This document shows, one piece after another, positions 13,801-28,800 of a stretch of 64,000 bases of DNA. Position 1 is the first letter of the stretch; each line of letters begins with the position of its first letter. Where the stretch lies: contig JAQFVV010012394.1 of assembly GCA_028023455.1 (NCBI GenBank), positions 25,123,053 through 25,187,052 on the forward strand, given 5' to 3'. The notes under the pieces are model-generated. The model made no database searches, was not told where the DNA came from, and saw nothing but the letters and a program-made list of their open reading frames with translations. The stretch is from Epiperipatus broadwayi. Lineage: Eukaryota > Onychophora > Udeonychophora > Euonychophora > Peripatidae. Made by a program: the position numbers and the translations under genes.

Positions 13801-16800
13801 CTGTTTTGCTCTCTTACGATGTCAATTTTTTTAGGGTGATGTGTTACTCTTTTTACTTCTATCACAGTTATTTCGAGTAGGAGGCAAGAAGTGAGTGCCT
13901 GCATGACACAGGCTGATGCCTTGTTTTTAATGATATGGATAACTCTTGTTTTGAGAGTGGCTGGTATCTCATTTCAGATGCTTCGCTATGGTTTAGGTAG
14001 GTTGGTGTTTGTGGTGGCTGGAGTATGTTGTGTATTAGGCAACCTGAGTGGGTTGTTTGGAGCAGTTTGGTTGGGGTTTGAATCAGCATATGTTGTTTGA
14101 TTTGTCTATGGTGTAACTATCTTGGCTTACAGTTTGAGCCATGGAGGAAGGGAGAGGCTTGTCAGATGTAGTGTTTGAATCTGGCTGTTGATATCTGGAT
14201 CTATATTAATAGTGTGTGTAATTGTTGTCTTTAGAAAAAATGATGCTGAACTGACTATCTACTGGCTATGTTTGTGGACTCAGATGTCACATTATGTAGC
14301 AAGATGTCCAAGCTTTCCACCAAGTAGCACTGCAGTTTGAGTCCTCTTACAAAGAGGTATACTGTGGCTTCCAGATCAGTGATTTGGATGGAAATATTGT
14401 TTGGATTCATTTCTAGATGCATCTCAGCTTAAAATCAAAGTTGTTACTGTAGATAAGCACTGGTGTGTCTTTTAGATATACAGGTTGAAAAGCTATGACT
14501 TTGCCAAATAGCTTCATCACTTTCTCAAATCTGATCTACATGATTTGAGTACTCCAGTAACCTGGTTTGACTATCTGGATTGACTGAGATAAGTACATAA
14601 TAGTCTCAAGTTTTAGTGATGGTCTGAAAATGAGTCTTTTGACTTATAAAATTCGAAAATGAGATAGCATGGGTTGGGATACTCAATGATTTTCAACACT
14701 ATGTCTCAGAGCCCAAGTAAAGTTAATGTGTAATATAACAGGGCCCTGAAAAATTTTGTAGAGTGATATAATCACAGTTATGGCTGCTAGTATTATTGAC
14801 GGAGGGGGGGGGGGGGATCTTTTGAATGACGTGTGTTGCACCCTCGATATAATGTTATTAACTGTCATAAATTAGTTTCAGTTCATCGATATTCCATTGG
14901 GCAGAGGACAGTTGATTCTCCTGGGTTTGTAAATCAAGTTCCTTAATGTCATTAATGTTGATTCTTCTAAAACGATAAGAAAACTTGCTGTTAGCTGAAC
15001 TTGTGATTTGGTAGGTGCCACATGGACATAGGTTTTGGTATGCTCAGAGATGTGTAACAGCATCAGAGATCAGTTTTTTTTATGAAAGAAAAGTGTTCTC
15101 AGCTTATTTAGTTATACTTATTAATTATTAAAGTTTGATTTTAGAATATGGATGTTTTGGTGATTTTTCTGAGGTTCAAACCCAGAAACATATGAAGTGG
15201 CAATCTAGCAATGGCAAGCTTTGTTGTAATATTACCATAGTTTATTTATCATACATGCTAATAGCAGTATATATCGATGTTACATATTTTTAAAATACTA
15301 TATAAAATTTCTATCAATTTTTTATTCTTACCTGTAAATTCGAGCTTAGGTAGAATGGGAAGCAAATGTTCTACTGGGATATTATGAGCAGCAATAAATT
15401 GCCACAGGCAGTACTGTTCAAATGTTTCCCATTCCAGACTGGCATCTAATTAATACAAAAAAAAAAAAAGACACATATTAGGAGTAACACTAATATAATA
15501 TTAAGCTATACCTGTATGCAGTATTTACTTTAAAATTATTTATACAAAGAAACTCTTACTAAAAAATTTCAAACATAAATTACTGAAATTACTATAATTA
15601 ACATACAGGACTTTAAGTCTATTGGCAAAATAAGGCAGCAGACTTTAAAATTTTTGACTTTTTTCAACTTAAAAACAAAACATAAATTGAATGATTAATA
15701 TCAGATTTTTTAATATTATTACAAATCTGAAGGTATTCTGTATAATTAACACTTTCTTGAAAAATTCCATGTCACCGAGAGTAGTTAAATTTGCTATTAA
15801 TAAGTTTACTCATACGGGATTTAATGGTCTTTATGCTCATAGTTTTATTGCCCTCTTGCAGTAATTGTAAATGAATGATAAATATATTGAACCAGGTCCG
15901 ATGAATAAGACTGTTTATTGGGTTAAACATAACTTTAATAATAGTTTTAGGAATTTAAACTTTAACATTTAATTTAATAGTATGCTAACGAACCGGGCCT
16001 TCAAGCAGAGGAAAAATACCATGGATAGCAGAGCCATCAATGTTACCTTCAATCAGATTGAACTATCCAAAGCATACCATGGTCCACCTCGACTGCTGGA
16101 TTCAAACCTCTGTCATCCAAAGCATTTTATTTGTTTTGAGGATCAACCTCAGGCGCCAGCCAACCACACATTATTAGTCAGCATGCTTTGGATGACAGGC
16201 ACACAATCCAATGTTTGAAATATCCCATGACTAGTTCACACTCTGTCTCAGGGTCCAGCACATTTACTTAATACATAAAATAACTCTATACTAACTTACT
16301 GGTAACTCAGTGACAAGAGAGAGAGAGAAGATTGACAAAATAACAATTAAGCAAACATTATTATTTTATTAGCACACATATATTTAATATAACAATAAAT
16401 TTTACACAAGAAAATATAAATGATGACTTTAGCTAGTTTTATTAGTTCGTTCATATCATTTAAAATTGTGTGTAACAGCTATTTAAAAGTATATTTACCC
16501 AGGTTTTCATTTTGAGCGTATTGTCCAATAATTTTGTTTCCCATTTGGTTTTGCTTTCCAATGGGTTGGCTTTTTGGTTCTCCATCGATGGTTTCATGGC
16601 TCTTCTTTCAGGTTTCCATCAAATAATGAGAGTTTGCAGCAGCTTCTACTTCACAATCTCGCATTGGTTCCAGGTATTGATTCAGGTGGGATAATTGATG
16701 GCTGAGGGCTTGAGGCATGAAGCCCTGTCAACCATTCCTATGGCTTAGGCGGCTACTGCATTAATGCTGAGCGCAGCAATACTACTGTGCTAAAATTTCT

Positions 16801-19800
16801 GAATATTTGCATGCATTCTTTAGAAAGAATCCGAACTCCAGACTAATAGCAATGCGAATGAATTACAGATTGCAGCCCTGACTAAAGAACAATAACCAAG
16901 ATGTAATCCCCCCTTTTTTTTCTCTCTCATTGTTTTATTTCCTTATCATAGTTTTTTTTTTTTTTTTAAATTTTGATCTTAAGGCTGTTTTTAATTATTT
17001 TACATTTCTGTTATCTTAATCCTTTGTTCAGATTCATCTACTACCTCGATAAGATAGTGTACATGGTTTTTTAATTAATACAATTTAATCAGTAATCTTA
17101 TAATCTAATTGCATTCCAAAGCTGTTACTAATTAATTACATTTTTGAAAGTTTTTCTTTCACAAACAAATTTTATTTTAACTTTTTATATTTACTTTTTT
17201 TTTTTAAAAAAAAAAAAGGAAAGAAAGAGTTTTAAAATCTTTTTCTATTTCAGATTCAACTAACATTCTATTCCCCCACCCTCTTGCTAGGAAGTTTTAT
17301 TCTAAAAGAAAAATATGGCACAATATTTTGCTTTTGCAAAATTTGCGTCTTAAAATCTACTTTTAGAACATACTAACACGAGCTATATATGTCACCTGGC
17401 AACATATATTTTAAAAGCAAAATATAAATTTGAAATCTACTTAACTAATCTTTTTTTTTTATTAATAGATCATAGAAGACATAATTAAAATATAAAGCTC
17501 TACAATTCAAAAGGTTATATTGAGAAACTTAACTTGCTCAAAATGGTCGCACTTGTTCAAATTTTATTTGCCAAACAAGAAATGATTATAAATGTTTTTA
17601 TCCTCAAGATAATTTAGATAATTTGAAAATGTTTTTATTTAATAAATATAAAATATATTTTTTATAATTATATGATACTCCTAGGATATAAACTTATATC
17701 ATGAGAAAAAACAAAAAAAGTTATGTTATTCTAACTAATGCAAAAAGTTAAGCTTTGTTTTATTTCCTTAACTGAATTTTTAACTTTTACAATTTATTTG
17801 ATCTTTTAGTTATGTTTAAAATTAATTTTATTAAAACTTTTGTTGAAATAGTTGGTACTCATTCTATGTCGCGGTTTTCGCGCCAAAACACATTAAAATG
17901 CTGTTTCCGTGGCCGACACATTCAAACCCGCGTTTTCTATAATACAACATTTTTTGTTGTGCTACAGAATGCAGTAGCTATGTCGCGTCGCAGTACAGCA
18001 TGTATGTCGCTAAGCAGCAATTACATTTTACGAATTCGCACAATTTATAAAATAATTATGGCTTGATGAAAGAGTTTGTATTTGAATTGTATTGAAATGT
18101 TGTTTTCATTGGATTTTTTATTTATTTTAAACTATTGAAATGTTCAGATGTTTTAAAACAATAATTATAAGACTTTTTACAACGTACTGTGTTGAACTTT
18201 TATTTGGGTAAATGTTAAATATCTATATTTTATTGAGTTGCAATTAGGTAATGTGTTAAGTAACGTACTGTTAGTAACATTCACGAGACAAAGAAAATTC
18301 TACCGTCTGTATATTTTTGAAATAAAAAAGAGCGGTACGAGAAAAATATCCAGTAAGAAAGGTCCAAATGTACAGGTTTTTTTGTAAATTTAATAAAAAG
18401 CAAATATTATAAACATGTTTAATATGTAAAGAAGACATTTGTTTGTTGTTTAAAAAAGTTTGAGTTTCTTTCTTCTGTCCGAGTACGCTTACGATTTTGA
18501 ATTTTTTTTATTTTAGCATTACAAACAAACAGAACACTAATCCTAAAACTAACCCTAAACCTAGCACTAAACCTAAAACTAATCCTAAAACTAACCCTAA
18601 ACCTAAAACTAATCCTAAATCTAACTGTAACAACTTTTACTTTTATTACGATTATAATTTTTTAGTTAAACAACAACAAAAAAAGTCATAACACAAATAA
18701 AAAAATAACCGATAGAAAATTGATAAAAAAAAAAGCCGTAACACAAGTAGAAAAATATCCGATAGAAAATTGATAAAAAAAAGCCGTAACACAATTTAAA
18801 AAGTATACAATATAAAAAACACGCATCAAATTGCAATTTGTTGATTTTATTTTACATTTATTATTATCATTTAAATTGTATACGTTAATAAAAAATAATA
18901 TTTAAAAAAGACGATTTTGTTTTGGTTTTATTTTTGCATTACAAAAAAGCACAGAAAAATTATTAAAATCAACGGCCCGTGATATGTTCATATTTTATAG
19001 TTTTAGCATTAAAACGACGCCATCCTACGGAGTCTTTATCTATAATACAAGCACCAAATAGTTTTAGTTTGATAAAAATATTAATTCAAACTAAATGCCA
19101 TATATGAAGAATTACATTTCTTCAGATTTAGCCTAAATTTAATTACCTCATTTGGCCACGGAAAAAGGTTAAACTATAAAGAATTTTTATAATTTTAAAA
19201 AATATAATATATAAATAACCATGCTTTCATTTTTGTATTTCTACACTTTGTTTGGTTTATTATTATTATTTGTGTAAGGCAACAATATTTCAGTTTAATA
19301 AAATGAATAGCAATAGTATTTCATTAAAAAAAACAATGATCTTTTTTTGATAGCAATTATTTATACCATTTTTTTTTTATAAATTGAAATTTGAATATGA
19401 TCATCTATCTGCAATAAGGATATACATATTTTCTGTATATATCTTGCCTTATTTAAAAGAAATATTACTCCAACAATGAAAGTTTGTCATATGTAATTAA
19501 AACTAATATTATCTGGCAAAACAAACATTTCTCTTTTATGTTTTTTTTTTTAAAGAAACTTTTTTTTTTGTCAAAAAACAAGCATTTTGACAGATTTCCA
19601 ACTCAGCTCCAATACACTTTACTATAAGCTCATCCCCATCCCAGTTCCAATAATAAATTAGCCGTACTGCTTGGGCAAAAGCGATTCGGCAGCTCTCAAA
19701 CCACATTCCATGACCGAATGGAACACCTTCGGCGACATTGACGCGATTGACATTCCTTTCAGATGTTTGACAACGCCTTAATTTCATTAAAGCACCACAA

Positions 19801-22800
19801 AGACAGTTTTTCTGAGTGGGTAAAATATATTTTTTTGGTTGAAGGAAGGCCACCGCATCTGCTTCTGTAGCCGAACTGTTGTCTGCCATTTAACTGTTTT
19901 GATCTCGAAAAAGTATCATAAAGTGAGCGACTTGATCGTGAACTTTGCCGAATCGTGATTTACACTCTTCAATTAGTGAATTGTGACCCCTGAGAATGAA
20001 ATTTTAATAACTCACATAAATTACATTTAACCAAAAAAAAATCTGTTCTAATATACTTTTAGTCATTACAACTACAGAAACCTTCATATCATACGTTGTA
20101 CAATAGTCAAGAGTAATGTCTATAGAAAAAGTCGCATACTCATTGCTAATAATGGTCACATGCTAGAGATGTTGGGGAAGGGGACACTTCAACATCTTGA
20201 ATGTTTGAACAGTTTACAGGCCGTAAGATCTATGAGCGGCCTTGTAAACAGCATATTTCTGTGCTTTAGCATAGAAACAGCGCCATCGAGTGGTGTGGAT
20301 GATCAGACGATGTATTACCAAAAAACTTTTCCCAGTTTTAAAGTCTTCAGTTTACTACAGTATTAAAATAAGAGCAAATTTCATTCCTCCACTCTAGCAT
20401 TATCTATTGTAATCAAAATTCCAACAGTTCAAGATTTAAATTCCAAGTCTTCATTTATATAAAGGGAAAGGAAAGATGGATTAAATTGTTAAATTACATT
20501 ACCATCTACTAGTCATTAATTTCTTAAGTTTTTAATAGATGGCGCTAGAATAGAGAAAAAAGATTTTTTCTTAATAAAGGTAACATATATACAATGATTA
20601 AAAAAAAAATTTAAAAATGTGAAAATGTTGTAGAATTAACAAATTTGTAATATCTCTGATTTGAAATAAATAATAAATCATTTTTGCTTTATTTTAAATA
20701 TGACAGTAAAAATGCTTACAGGTAAAAAAATAGAAATGCAAAGGGGACAAATAAATGGTAATTTTATGTTTTCTTAAATTATATATTTATTATTATTTTT
20801 TTCATTTAACATTTTGTTTTTTATTTATTTCATATTATCTTTTTAAACAAAAATATGTAAGGTAAAATATTATCCATAAATTATGCAAGTATATTATTAG
20901 CAATGTAAAGTTAAATATTGCATTTTTGCATTGCCATGGTACCACAACAATAATAATGTTATTCTTATGGGAATTTCGTAAACATTTAATCATTAAGCTA
21001 TTTTTCAAAAATTAATTGACCATAAAGAATAAAGAGAATTTGGGCAATTATTTAGCAATAAAATTATTATAGCTGAAATAGTTTAATAATGCAAATCATA
21101 TAAAATTTTAATAAACCCTTAATAATAATATATATACAGCTAAATAAATTTATCTTTAAAAAAAATATTAGTTTCATTTGAATGAAAATACTAAAATAAA
21201 TATAGTCAAAAAATGTAGAGCTCCAGATTTTATAACCTTACCTTAGATCTTATGATCAAACAATCTTCTAAAATCTAAATATTTATGATAATTCTGCTCC
21301 AATATTTTAACAATTATAGTTGGTTAAAAGATTTCAATTATTTAATTCATAACTTGGATAATCATCATAATTTGAAAAAAAACAGCTATTAGTCAGACTT
21401 TTTTTTTATTTTAAGATTTACATATAAAAACAATGACATTCAAAATATATGCCTTTCTCTTTCATATAAATATATGAAAAAACCCATGCATAAACAAACT
21501 TACTGCATTCAGAAACTTAACAGACCATGCAACATAAAAACTGCAGCATCTAGAAAGAATGACGCAAAAGAAATAGTTTGCATCAGGCTTTGAGAATAAT
21601 ATGTAAATATTAGAAAATAGCATAGCATTAAATTAAAATTAATTCATTAGTCAATGAAAAGAGTAACATGATAAAGGATGGAATAATAAATTTCTCTGTT
21701 AGCAGTGCTTGGAATATTTGTAACCATTAGAAAATAACCTAATTTCATAATTTCGTGGCATTGCAGATCATTTAAAAGAATTTCCATGCAACATCAAATA
21801 AGATGTCATGCATGCTACATGGAGAGTTGATTAAACCTCAAGACTTGCAGAAAAGATTAGGAGTATTATGTTGAAAGCTAACTGTAAACTTAAAATATTG
21901 TCTCGCAAAATAGAAGCAAAATCAATCTTTTAGTCATGTGATTATAAGTTACAGACATGATGATTGTTGACTTCTAGATAAAATCATAATTCTTCATTAA
22001 ACACAATATACTTAAATTTGGGAAAAAACATTTATTTTCATACCTATATTTATATATCTGTTACATAAATATATTTTTTAAGATTCATACTAATAATTAT
22101 TATAATAGTTCCCATTTGAGGCTGAAAAAAATTCTTGGATCTATTCACTTACTTACGAGGTCGGGACTTTGCAATTCACAAAATAGTATTCACTTCTAAA
22201 TCATAACAATATAGAAATGGAACCTCTCAATATGTTTTTCATTGGATCCATTAGAATAGATTTCTAATAAATAATTGATAATAAAAAAAAGTATGTGAAT
22301 GCCAAACTGACTTTAAATTATATCTGCATCTAAAAGGAGAACATGTTGCAAGCTATATAGCCAATTATAATACTTTTGCCAAATATTTTAAATCCCTATA
22401 GCACTCTTTCCAATAATATTCATAAAATTAGTGCAAAAATAAGATATGTCTGTTTTAAAAAATAATTGAACAAAATCGCTACATGAATACTAGGGATAAT
22501 AAAGGAGCTCTTATCTTCCTTTTTATTTTTTCACAGAAAATTTGATATCATCATTTGACATAATAATTATTTAAAAATATGATGGCAAACTATATGTTGC
22601 TGGAATAAAAACAGAAATTTATGAAAGAGTATCTTATGATAAAGATTCATTTGTGATCATGCAACTCTACTATTCCCCTAGTTTAATGATATATAGAGTA
22701 TTGTTCTAAAAGCATCAGGGGTTTCAGGCCTGACTCTGCCAATTTTCATTTCATCATCCAAATTGTGATAAAGATGTCTATTGTCATAGCTACTGCTCAC

Positions 22801-25800
22801 CGAATGCTTTTTGCAATAGCTTGACATTTTTAAAAAAAACCATAAGATTTCTGGATGAAAAATGCCTTAGGTTCAAGATACAATAAGATTTAAACACAAG
22901 CTCCTCATTGATGAAAAGCATAAGCTAGAAACTAGATATGGAATGTAAATAGAATAGAATTGGATATTAATTTAATAAGCACTACCATCCAATACCTATT
23001 AATTACACAAGTTTACAATAGATAGCAGCATTGAAATAGTTTGTCTATAATCTGCTGTTAACTGAAAATCATTGCAAATAGACTCACTTGACAAACATCA
23101 GCCCTTTTAAAATAACTGATATCTATAAGTAACAATAGCTGATCCTTAAGCAAATAAGATGTAATTTAACAGATTTCTGAAATAAGTCTAATGCCTAAAA
23201 AATACAAATAAGGCATATCAAATTAACAAAGTTACTTAAATTTGCTGCCCTTAATATATACAATAAATGGCAGACAACTGTGATGATTTGATTATCTTAC
23301 AACATAGCATTACATCAGTTACTGCTAAATTACTTCTTTCAGCATGATACAATTTCTATGTTAAGCAGTGTATTATCAAATAAATTATTTATTTATTTTA
23401 AAAATTCTAATATAATCGTAATATAAATAATTTTACTGAGTATGGAGAGAAATGAATCTTTGCGAAACATAACCATATTTCCTTGTAGAATCTGACAAAT
23501 GAGATCTTGAAGCTGAAAATGAAATAATATTTGATTATCAATTGTTAAATTTAAAAAAAAGTGAATAATTACAAAAAATAAGATATAAAAATACCTGAAT
23601 GGAATCGATGCATGAAACAATGAGGTTTAATAGGTCTGCATTTCCTATTGCTATATTATGGAACTAAAAAATAATAATCACAATGAATAATTAAAATCGT
23701 AATTTTAGATAATTTTACAGAAAAAATTATTTTAAAGTACAGAAAAACTAACTTCTCTCCTTTTAAATGTTTTACTATCAATAAATAACTATTAAAAAAA
23801 GTAGTAAAACTTGCAAATTTTGTGTCCATGTTAATTCTGGAGGAAAAAACATTACACATGGTAAAATATAAAATAGTTTATTTGTATGCTGAAAATAAAT
23901 TTACAAAGTTATAAAATAACTAATTAGGGAAATAAACCATTCTCCCTTTCAGACTATGAATAAATAACACTATTAATAAATGGTCAAGAATAAAATGGAT
24001 TCATCAACTCCATAAACTTTTGATGTTTATAAGCTTATTCTTGCCAACACTGATAGAAATATAGAGTGAATTCAATATATCAGCCTGATGAAAACATACC
24101 ATTAACAATTATTAAATTAATAGTCAAATACATAAGGATAAAGATTGAATCTTACTTTGTTTTCAAATAAAACAGAAGATAATAATTGCAAGCATTAACT
24201 TAGCATAGCTCAATATATGTGCAATTAATAAACTTTGAAAGCAATTTGAAAATTATAATTGTAGTTTGTAATGTTATAATTGACTATTTACTAGTCTGCA
24301 ATCAGAACAGATTATATTTATTTATTTAAGGTTTATTTAAACTTCTTTATATCAATAATTTCAATCTATGTAGTCAAGTTGCAATCTTTTGTGTCGATAT
24401 AAGTATAAAAGCACCATAAGATTTTGCCTTTATTGTTAAAAGGTTATCATGACAACAGATTGAGATTGTTATTGATGATATTGTCTAAGTGTTGACTGAT
24501 TTAATGATCAATATATTATATATACCTTGTAAGTAAATGAATGTGTAGCTAATCATAACTACATAGTAAAAGAACATTCCAAATTACCACAAGAAATGGT
24601 TTGTCCAAAAGCACTCAGCATTTGAATGAAAGATGCCTTATGAGGATTTGGAATCTTCTATTGCTATATAATTCTGATTAGTTATGCTTCTATCTAACAC
24701 ATCTAAGATTTAAGGGTTTTTTTTTGCTTAAATTAATCAAATGGCTTTATTATTTGGTGACCTCATGTTCTACAGTGCACCATTTTACCATTGCATTAAA
24801 TCATTACAAATAATAATAAGTTAATATTTTGGCTTGCCTTTAGATAAACATGTCTTGTAAAAATAATATTGTTTAACAGTCAAGTTCCAATTAGCTATGT
24901 TTAGATTTGTTTACATTAAATGTTTAAAAATAACTTGAAAAACCACATAATTTTACAAGTTTTATACAGATTTTGTTAAATAAAATATTTTATGTAAAAA
25001 ACTATTAATCATAATTTTTCTAATTTGTTTATAGCTAGGTTGTTATCTGATGACAGAAATAACTTCTAAAAGCATATAATAAAATCCCTATCTTTAGTAT
25101 TTGAATATCCATCCTCAATCTAGTTTCTGTTTTCTGCCTTTATCAATGAGATTTAGTTTTCAAAGATGGAAAGAATGCAGATATGCATCCAGCAATCACT
25201 TTATCTATCAAACTAAAAACTTGAATTCAAACTATGGTTTGCAACCTGTTTCAATATTTAAACAGATATAAAACCAGTTTAGTAATTATACACCTTCAAT
25301 TCTCCAATAATTGTAGGCACCTTATTCCCATCACTAAGAATATTAATAACAACAACAAATAATCAACTACCAGTTTACACTTATAATATTAAAAAGTAAT
25401 TCTCCATTCCTTAATATTTGAACTCCTATTCTAAGAATGATTTATAATGTTTGCCTTTATCAATGAGTCTTGGGATGAAGTTAGATTATGTATCCAGTAA
25501 CTACTTTAAAGTCCATTTTACCTATCAAGCTAAAAATTGAAATAGTTATTGAACAGTTTTCAAATCTATATAAGTGTTGCAGCAGATTGACTTGGGTTCA
25601 ATATTTTAGATTGAATTAGATAATTTAAAAGTAGGTTGTTGTGTAATTTATTTATACATATGATTTTTGTTTTTTTTAATATTTGCTTTTTATTAAAAAA
25701 AAGTATTTTTGCTCCAATAATAATTAATATAATTTAATCAGAATCACTGTAAATTTACATACCTGGGAATAAATATCTGGAATGAGGTAACAAAACAACC

Positions 25801-28800
25801 TGACATCATCCAGCTGACAGATCTTAAATCAAAAACGTGCATAATAATTGTAAAATTAATGATAAAAAATATTTTTTATATATGAATTGTAATTCAAAAT
25901 CTTAATTTTCACTCACTTTTAGATCAGATAACAGACATGATTCCAAATCTTTCGTTTCGATACATTTGCAAAAGTCTTTGTAAGCTGACATTTTAACATC
26001 ATTCACTTTACTAAAAGATAATATATAAAAAATAAACATTACAGGCTTGATACATAACAAATAATCTCAATTATTATTTTTCATAATTATTAATAATGAG
26101 TAATGAGTCCAACACTTTTAATTTAAATTTAGAAATGTACATTAAAAATAAAAACTTCTATTGTTATAGTATTTGTTTTTAAGCAAATTATCAAAACTCA
26201 TTTTTATGTGATAACAAAAACACTTTTTATTTGAAAACCTACAGATAAATATTTTTTTTATATACTGTAAAAATAGACCACTTCCAATTCTTTCATGATT
26301 ATTTATATTTCGCAGTTAATTCACTGAAGACTGAAAAAAAAATTCAAATCTATTCTTTCACTTCATATAAGATTACGATTTTGCAATTCATAAAATAAGA
26401 TTCAATTCTAAATCAACACAACCGACTGTAGAGTACAGAAACTCTTATATGTTTTTTTAATGAGCCCCATTAGGTTAGATTAAAAAGATTAACCGTATAA
26501 ATAATTATTTTGAAAAATTATGCAAGTGTGTAAACCCCTTCCTCTTATATTGTATTGGCATCCAAAGGTAGAACATGCTTTGAGACCACTGTTTTAATTC
26601 ATAGTTTATTTTTGCTATTTTTTAAATGAAATCGAAAATAAATGTGACAGGGATATTTGAATTAATTGGACTTAAGACCGATCTAAGAATGAAATTATTT
26701 GAATAATCAGGCTTACATGAATTTATATTAAACAAAGTGTAACTTCAAAAAATTATAACAGGACTACTATATAATAAAATATAGTGAAATCTCTATCAAA
26801 TGTTCTCATTTACATTTTTTTTTTTTTTTGTCTTGACACTAGCACTATAGAAATACCCGTTTTCTTTTTTCCAGTTCCATAGTTCTTAAACTGTCATTTT
26901 ATCACATCGATCATTCTCAAATCAACATCCTAATGTAATATTTTCCTGCATAGATAATTTTCTTTTTAATTTAAAATACAATATAAAAAACTAAATTTTA
27001 ATCGCAATTATAATGCATATGTAAATTTGTATAAAGTTATATATATATGTAGAGATATGTGAATACACATTTCTGAATTATGATCAGTATATTTAATTTA
27101 TAAATAGATGTGTGTATATATCCCACATATATTAAAAAATAGATAGCATAAAATATTATGTAAACTTATCAAGAACAAAGATCTCTCTGACTATTGCAAA
27201 TAACAACATTAAAAATCTCACAGAAACTTATGTGTTTAATTGTAAATCAAACAAAATGAGTCCCATTTAGTTTGCAGTCCCAAAAACTTATGTGGGAGAC
27301 AAGTTTGAACAATGCTGACTGTGAGAATAAAATTATACTCATTGTAAATGTAAACGAAGCTTACTGAAATTGTTTAAATTTTAATATTCTCAAGAATCAC
27401 TAAATATTCATTTTAATAACTTTGTAAATGTCGAAAGTCTTCATAAATTCACAATATGTATATAAATAGAGCTTTTTTTTTTCTTGGATACATTGTCTCT
27501 TTCTTTCTTTATAATAAATAAATACACATAAACATCATTTTGTCATAGGTACATCCTGCTGCAATATAAATGTATAATAGATAAAATAAAACAGATTAAA
27601 TAACTCAATGAAGAAATGAGATCTCTTCAACAGACTCCCAAAGAGGCATTAGTTGTCAGACATTTAAATTGCCACTGATGGAATCTTAGAAATTCCCCAT
27701 TCATAGTTTACCCTTTAACTAAGACAATATTATAATCATTTACCAAGCAATAATTTGAATGGCTTGAAAAAAAATAAAATATTTTCAAGTTTGCTTGAGT
27801 TGAACTTTAATCCCAGGTCAAGAATATGGTATGCTGGCATACTAAACAATATAAGATTCTACATACATATAAACACGCATATTATTTACCTGGCTTTAAG
27901 AAAATAAAGAAGATGGTAACCAATTTTATTTTGTCGATTAAAAAGTTCAGTAATAAGTAAAAGCAATGGCTGCCTACTAGGATCTTCTTCAGGAGTTTGG
28001 CAAAGATTTCTATAAAAAAAAATTGCAGACAATAAATAATATTTAAAAAGATATACACAATCTCTCATTTTTATATTGAAATAGTCTAATAAAATGTATT
28101 ACTACACAACTACAATTTTTATAAATAAAAGAAACAAAAAAATACAGTGAATCATATAATTAATTATTACTTTTTAAATGTCTTCTAATCTAGTATTAAA
28201 TCATCAAATAAATTAAAAAAATTTTGTCATTTCTTTCTTTTTAAATGTCCAAATGTTTTATTATTATTATTTATTAAATAAACTACCCAGTGGTTTTGGT
28301 GTAGTGATAGCATGGCAGATATTAAAATTCAAGATTCATGAATTATGTTCCAATTCTAATCATTTCTGATGCTTGACCTTCATGGGGTTTGATGAAAGAC
28401 TTTAGATCGAATTCTGGTGCTCAAACTCTTTGTAAACTCCTAAGCAGTAGAGCCATTTGATTATTTATTTATTTAATGAATGAATTATAATTACTAATAT
28501 TATATCTATAAAAACTTTTCTATTTCTGTTATTAAAATTTTTGGTATATTTAAGCTAAATATATTAAAAATATAAATGAGTACGAAATGTGAAATCTTTA
28601 ATAAATAAATTTACATTTTCTTCAATTCATTTTTTTATATGTAACATTATAATAAACAAATATCTTTCTTACAATTATGCTTTTGTTTATGAATGATTCT
28701 TGAATAGATTATACTATTTGAAAATATTTTCATATAAGTGATTGTAGAATAAAAGTATTCTCAAAGGCATGTAAATCAATGAACAAATCAATATATATCC

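Larger units (their letters stand above)
10290..15070 (-). pseudogene. decayed coding island of unknown origin
   Basis: About 4.8 kb with a sharply different composition: the plus strand is G/T-rich and C-poor, so the minus strand is A/C-rich. On the minus strand, protein-like stretches of 40-70 codons with ordinary residue use follow one another in changing frames. Examples are around 13870-14090, 13556-13790, 14240-14420 and 14878-15063. All are broken by stops and frameshifts, as expected of one or more long ORFs that have decayed. Near 14060 there is a Pro/Thr/Asn-rich linker. I see no RT, integrase, polymerase or transposase motif. It could be a large transposon, an endogenised viral fragment or a pseudogene; nothing here decides. 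Short tandem duplications occur at 11136, 11783 and 12099. Confidence 0.4.
4831..15331 (-). other. INTS3: INTS3 intron 11 of the window, contents
   Basis: 10.5-kb intron. It holds a partial end of the inverted-repeat family at about 5255-5310, LINE debris at 5580-9850, a low-complexity AT stretch at 9850-10290 and a decayed coding island at 10290-15070. Nothing further recognised. Confidence 0.7.
15446..23436 (-). other. INTS3: INTS3 intron 10 of the window, contents
   Basis: 8-kb intron. It contains unclassified GC-richer sequence (about 15880-16900), a CpG-containing patch at 17860-18010, a hexamer repeat, a 52-bp tandem repeat, a Merlin-like fragment, a hairpin at 20212 and two dispersed repeats (22120, 22830). 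20590-22100 is AT-rich with nothing recognised. Confidence 0.7.
23664..25762 (-). other. INTS3: INTS3 intron 8 of the window, contents
   Basis: 2.1-kb AT-rich intron. Apart from the two family B fragments nothing is recognised. Confidence 0.7.

Noticed and set aside
13891-14100. Hydrophobic plus-strand ORF resembling membrane segments
   Set aside because: Its minus strand has the more natural protein-like frame; the hydrophobicity comes from reading G/T-rich antisense.
18497-18691. Gene encoding NPKT repeats
   Set aside because: The frame is simply the translation of a hexamer array with no conserved flank.
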